Assembly: GCA_947044365.1 (NCBI GenBank)
Contig: OX345637.1
Location: 15,408,916 to 15,472,915 of the forward strand
Length of the DNA stretch: 64,000 nt
From: Petrosia ficiformis
Lineage: Eukaryota > Porifera > Demospongiae > Haplosclerida > Petrosiidae
Reading direction: 5' to 3'
In this document: piece after piece, positions 62,301 through 64,000 of the stretch
Layout of the letters: every line of letters starts with the position of its first letter
Position numbering within the stretch: the stretch's first letter is position 1
Made by a program: the position numbers and the translations under genes
Notes under the pieces: generated by a model
What the model was told of the DNA's origin: nothing
What the model saw: the letters and a program-made list of their open reading frames with translations, nothing else
Database searches by the model: none

Positions 62301-63711
62301 TGTGAGTGAGAACAATGAAAGTATAAATGAAGAATAAACTATATTATGACATGGAATAAGAGGATGGATAATTTACTTAACATTGATTGCCTAAACATTA
62401 ACTTTCAAATGTTTACTATTCAGTCAGTATAATATCTTAAGCCCATATACTATTAATTGTGTGTATTAAATTTAGCGAATTTGTTTAGGTAACATTTAGC
62501 ATGTACTAATTTTAGAATTTTTTTCATTAAAGAAAAACACTTTCAAAACAAACCTATTTAATTTTTTTCATATTTTTATTAAAATTTTATAATAATTATT
62601 ATTGATTATTATTATTATAACCTATCAGGCAATCAAGAAAGGGATCTTCAGGTGGTTCCATCAAATTAACCAGTAATGCCAGATTTCTTCCATCCTTTGA
62701 CAATGACTTCTATTCCTTTTTCTAATGTGAAGTTGTTATAAATACTTATTAGCCATTGAGCAGGGAGTGGTTTAATTGTTGTTAGTCATCAACATCCTAT
62801 ACATGCTTTCCACTGTCAAGTTGGTATTTCACTTCACTACAGTAGTATTTACAGATTTGGTTTTGGTTCCTCATAATGTTTTAACAGTTAAATCTAATCA
62901 TAAATGGCTAAAAAAAGTGTCATATTAGCAGGCACAGGAATTAGCTCCATAGTTAGTGATCTTAGTTTATCCTATTCAGTCATTTGTCTTTTGAAGACAT
63001 CCCAAATCTACGCCTTTTTGTTTTCTGGTAGTTTCAGTTCCATTTGCTTCTTTGCTATATACGAATTGCATCAGACACAGAAGAGTCCGACACAGACATT
63101 GACAATTAAGTATTAATTAACTTCTAATGATTTAACTAATTAACTCAATTATTAATTCATTGTTCTTGTTGAGTTTTTTAATAGCGTTCCCAAATTTCAG
63201 TGAATTTTACGAGATCCACTATAAATTTGCTAAATTCAATACACGCAACTAAAAGTAGACTTAAGATATACAGGAATATAATATTTAGGAAAAACAATTT
63301 GTAGATACACACGTCTTTAAAAATAACAACTGGATTAAAATCAAATTGTGACCTTTCCCCATGTAAATCATAAAATATATTCACTATTATTATAGTAACA
63401 ATATATGTATTACTATACTCCACAACTCACATAGAACATTCAGTATAAAGAATCCAGTTGAAGTACCTCCTTCATTAGATACTGTAATAGAATAGTTTCC
63501 ACTATCAGTACGATTAACATTAGTAAATATAATGACTGGATATATAGATATATTAGGATTAGATCTTCCTTCACTAAGAGGAGTACCATCAAATGACCAT
63601 TCATAATCATCAGGAACAATAGGAAATCCTTCTATTTGTTTAATATAGAAAGAAAATGGATCTCCTTCAATAATTGCAATCGGAGTAGAGTTTTGAAGAA
63701 GAACGGGGGCT
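59384..63711 (-). CDS. Receptor F: receptor with full Tyr tail, first exon beyond the window
   Basis: Exons visible: 63711-63431 (Ig), 62299-62021 (Ig), 61969-61667, 61367-61068 and 60775-60461 (FN3), 60331-60239 (stalk), 59828-59718 (TM), 59628-59384 (tail; the acceptor could be 9 nt earlier at 59637). The tail ends QYGNSQYDEINDC, so the ITIM-like SxYxxI is intact. The Ig2 exon has lost one base near its start (GAACGGGGG versus GAACTGGGGG elsewhere). With the usual acceptor this shifts the frame, but using the overlapping AG two bases on (TTTTTAGAG|CC) gives 279 nt and restores it. The 51-nt intron between Ig3 and FN3-1 has no stop and is readable in frame. The signal exon is off the right edge. 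Confidence 0.78.
59888..60130. repeat. AACTATAACTAAA-rich element in receptor F
   Basis: A relative of 22480-22750, in the TM-stalk intron. Receptors D and E have only about 60 bp in this intron, so it inserted in F alone. Confidence 0.6.
62458..63250. mobile_element. degenerate DNA transposon, pogo/Tigger-like transposase end
   Basis: Inverted ends TGTGTATTAAATTTAGCGAATTTG and AAATTTGCTAAATTCAATACACGC enclose the block. On the minus strand (about 62800-62630) frames read AQWLISIYNNFTLEKGIEVI, VKGWKKSGITG and PPEDPFLDCL. This resembles the W...I....I.K.F..AGI...(E/D)DPFL end of pogo/Tigger DDE transposases. Stops and a frameshift are present. It lies between the Ig2 and Ig3 exons of receptor F. 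Confidence 0.5.
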
Positions 63712-63740
63712 CTAAAAAGAAAGTAATCAAGAGATGTATG

Positions 63741-63742
<2 letters not shown>

Positions 63743-63775
<33 letters not shown>

Positions 63776-63778
63776 TAT

Positions 63779-63834
<56 letters not shown>
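63743..63834. repeat. (TA)n microsatellite
   Basis: Two long TA runs in receptor F intron 1, interrupted by AATTATATAG. Confidence 0.9.
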
Positions 63835-63837
<3 letters not shown>

Positions 63838-64000
63838 AAAATCTCTCTTTGATTCAGTGCTGTTTTAAGTGAAAGATGACTAAATGTGACTAGAGGGTAA
63901 GGAGGGAGAGAGGGTATTAAAGATAATTTATAAAGTGATTTTCTTAGTGCTCTTATTACTTCCTCATGAAGTACTCCACATATCTCATATACTCTCATGG

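Noticed and set aside
61659..62315. Single 218-codon ORF covering Ig3 and FN3-1 of receptor F
   Set aside because: It reads through a stop-free 51-nt intron with normal GTGAGT and CAG sites; treated as two exons.
62904..63116. 70-codon plus-strand ORF MAKKSVILAG...
   Set aside because: Lies within a degenerate DNA transposon, has no recognisable domain and no splice context.

Overview
The window looks like nuclear DNA of an early-branching animal, most likely a demosponge (Amphimedon-like); this is inferred, not proven. It is AT-rich, has GT-AG introns some only about 50 nt long, carries many small transposon relics, and encodes multi-exon immunoglobulin (Ig)/fibronectin-III (FN3) receptors. 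There is no bacterial gene organisation.

The main content is a tandem family of single-pass receptors, all on the minus strand. I name them A (1217-5069, 3' end not found), B (7538-15511), C (27227-34611), D (42574-47100), E (50671-56326) and F (59384-63711, first exon beyond the right edge). Each is built from nine exons: signal peptide plus Ig, Ig, Ig, FN3, FN3, FN3, a Thr/Ser stalk, a transmembrane helix, and a tyrosine-rich cytoplasmic tail. Every intron is phase 1. My exon models sum to whole codons for B (774 aa), C (766), D (762) and E (777).

A second, smaller family encodes Ig proteins ending in a short hydrophobic C-terminus with no tail, so probably GPI-anchored. Copies lie at 34776-36085 (minus), 38107-39012 (plus) and 15619-16120 (minus relic), and all carry lesions. 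They sit beside the first exon of a receptor gene. Plus-strand relics of receptors lie at 17239-21749, 23702-25589 and 36474-39365. The locus has therefore been duplicated, inverted and degraded repeatedly, as in known innate or allorecognition receptor clusters; that comparison is inference.

The gaps and introns hold mobile-element remains: a hAT-type MITE with a perfect 8-bp target duplication (10940-11457), a 9-bp-duplication MITE nested in an older repeat (33692-34028), piggyBac-like copies (18126-20050), a non-LTR-type reverse transcriptase relic (17328-17790), a Penelope-type GIY-YIG fragment (31203-31985), a Crypton/KIAA1958-type recombinase fragment (54238-54680), a pogo-like transposase end (62458-63250) and several long palindromes.

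At the extreme left edge, on the minus strand, starts another gene whose first ~20 codons form a hydrophobic leader running into a canonical 2A ribosome-skipping motif (GDVELNPGP), followed by a four-cysteine zinc-ribbon-like segment.

The two strongest leads are the 2A-leader gene and the repeated, independent loss of the C-terminal ITIM-like tyrosine motif (SxYxxI) in receptors B, C and D while E and F keep it.
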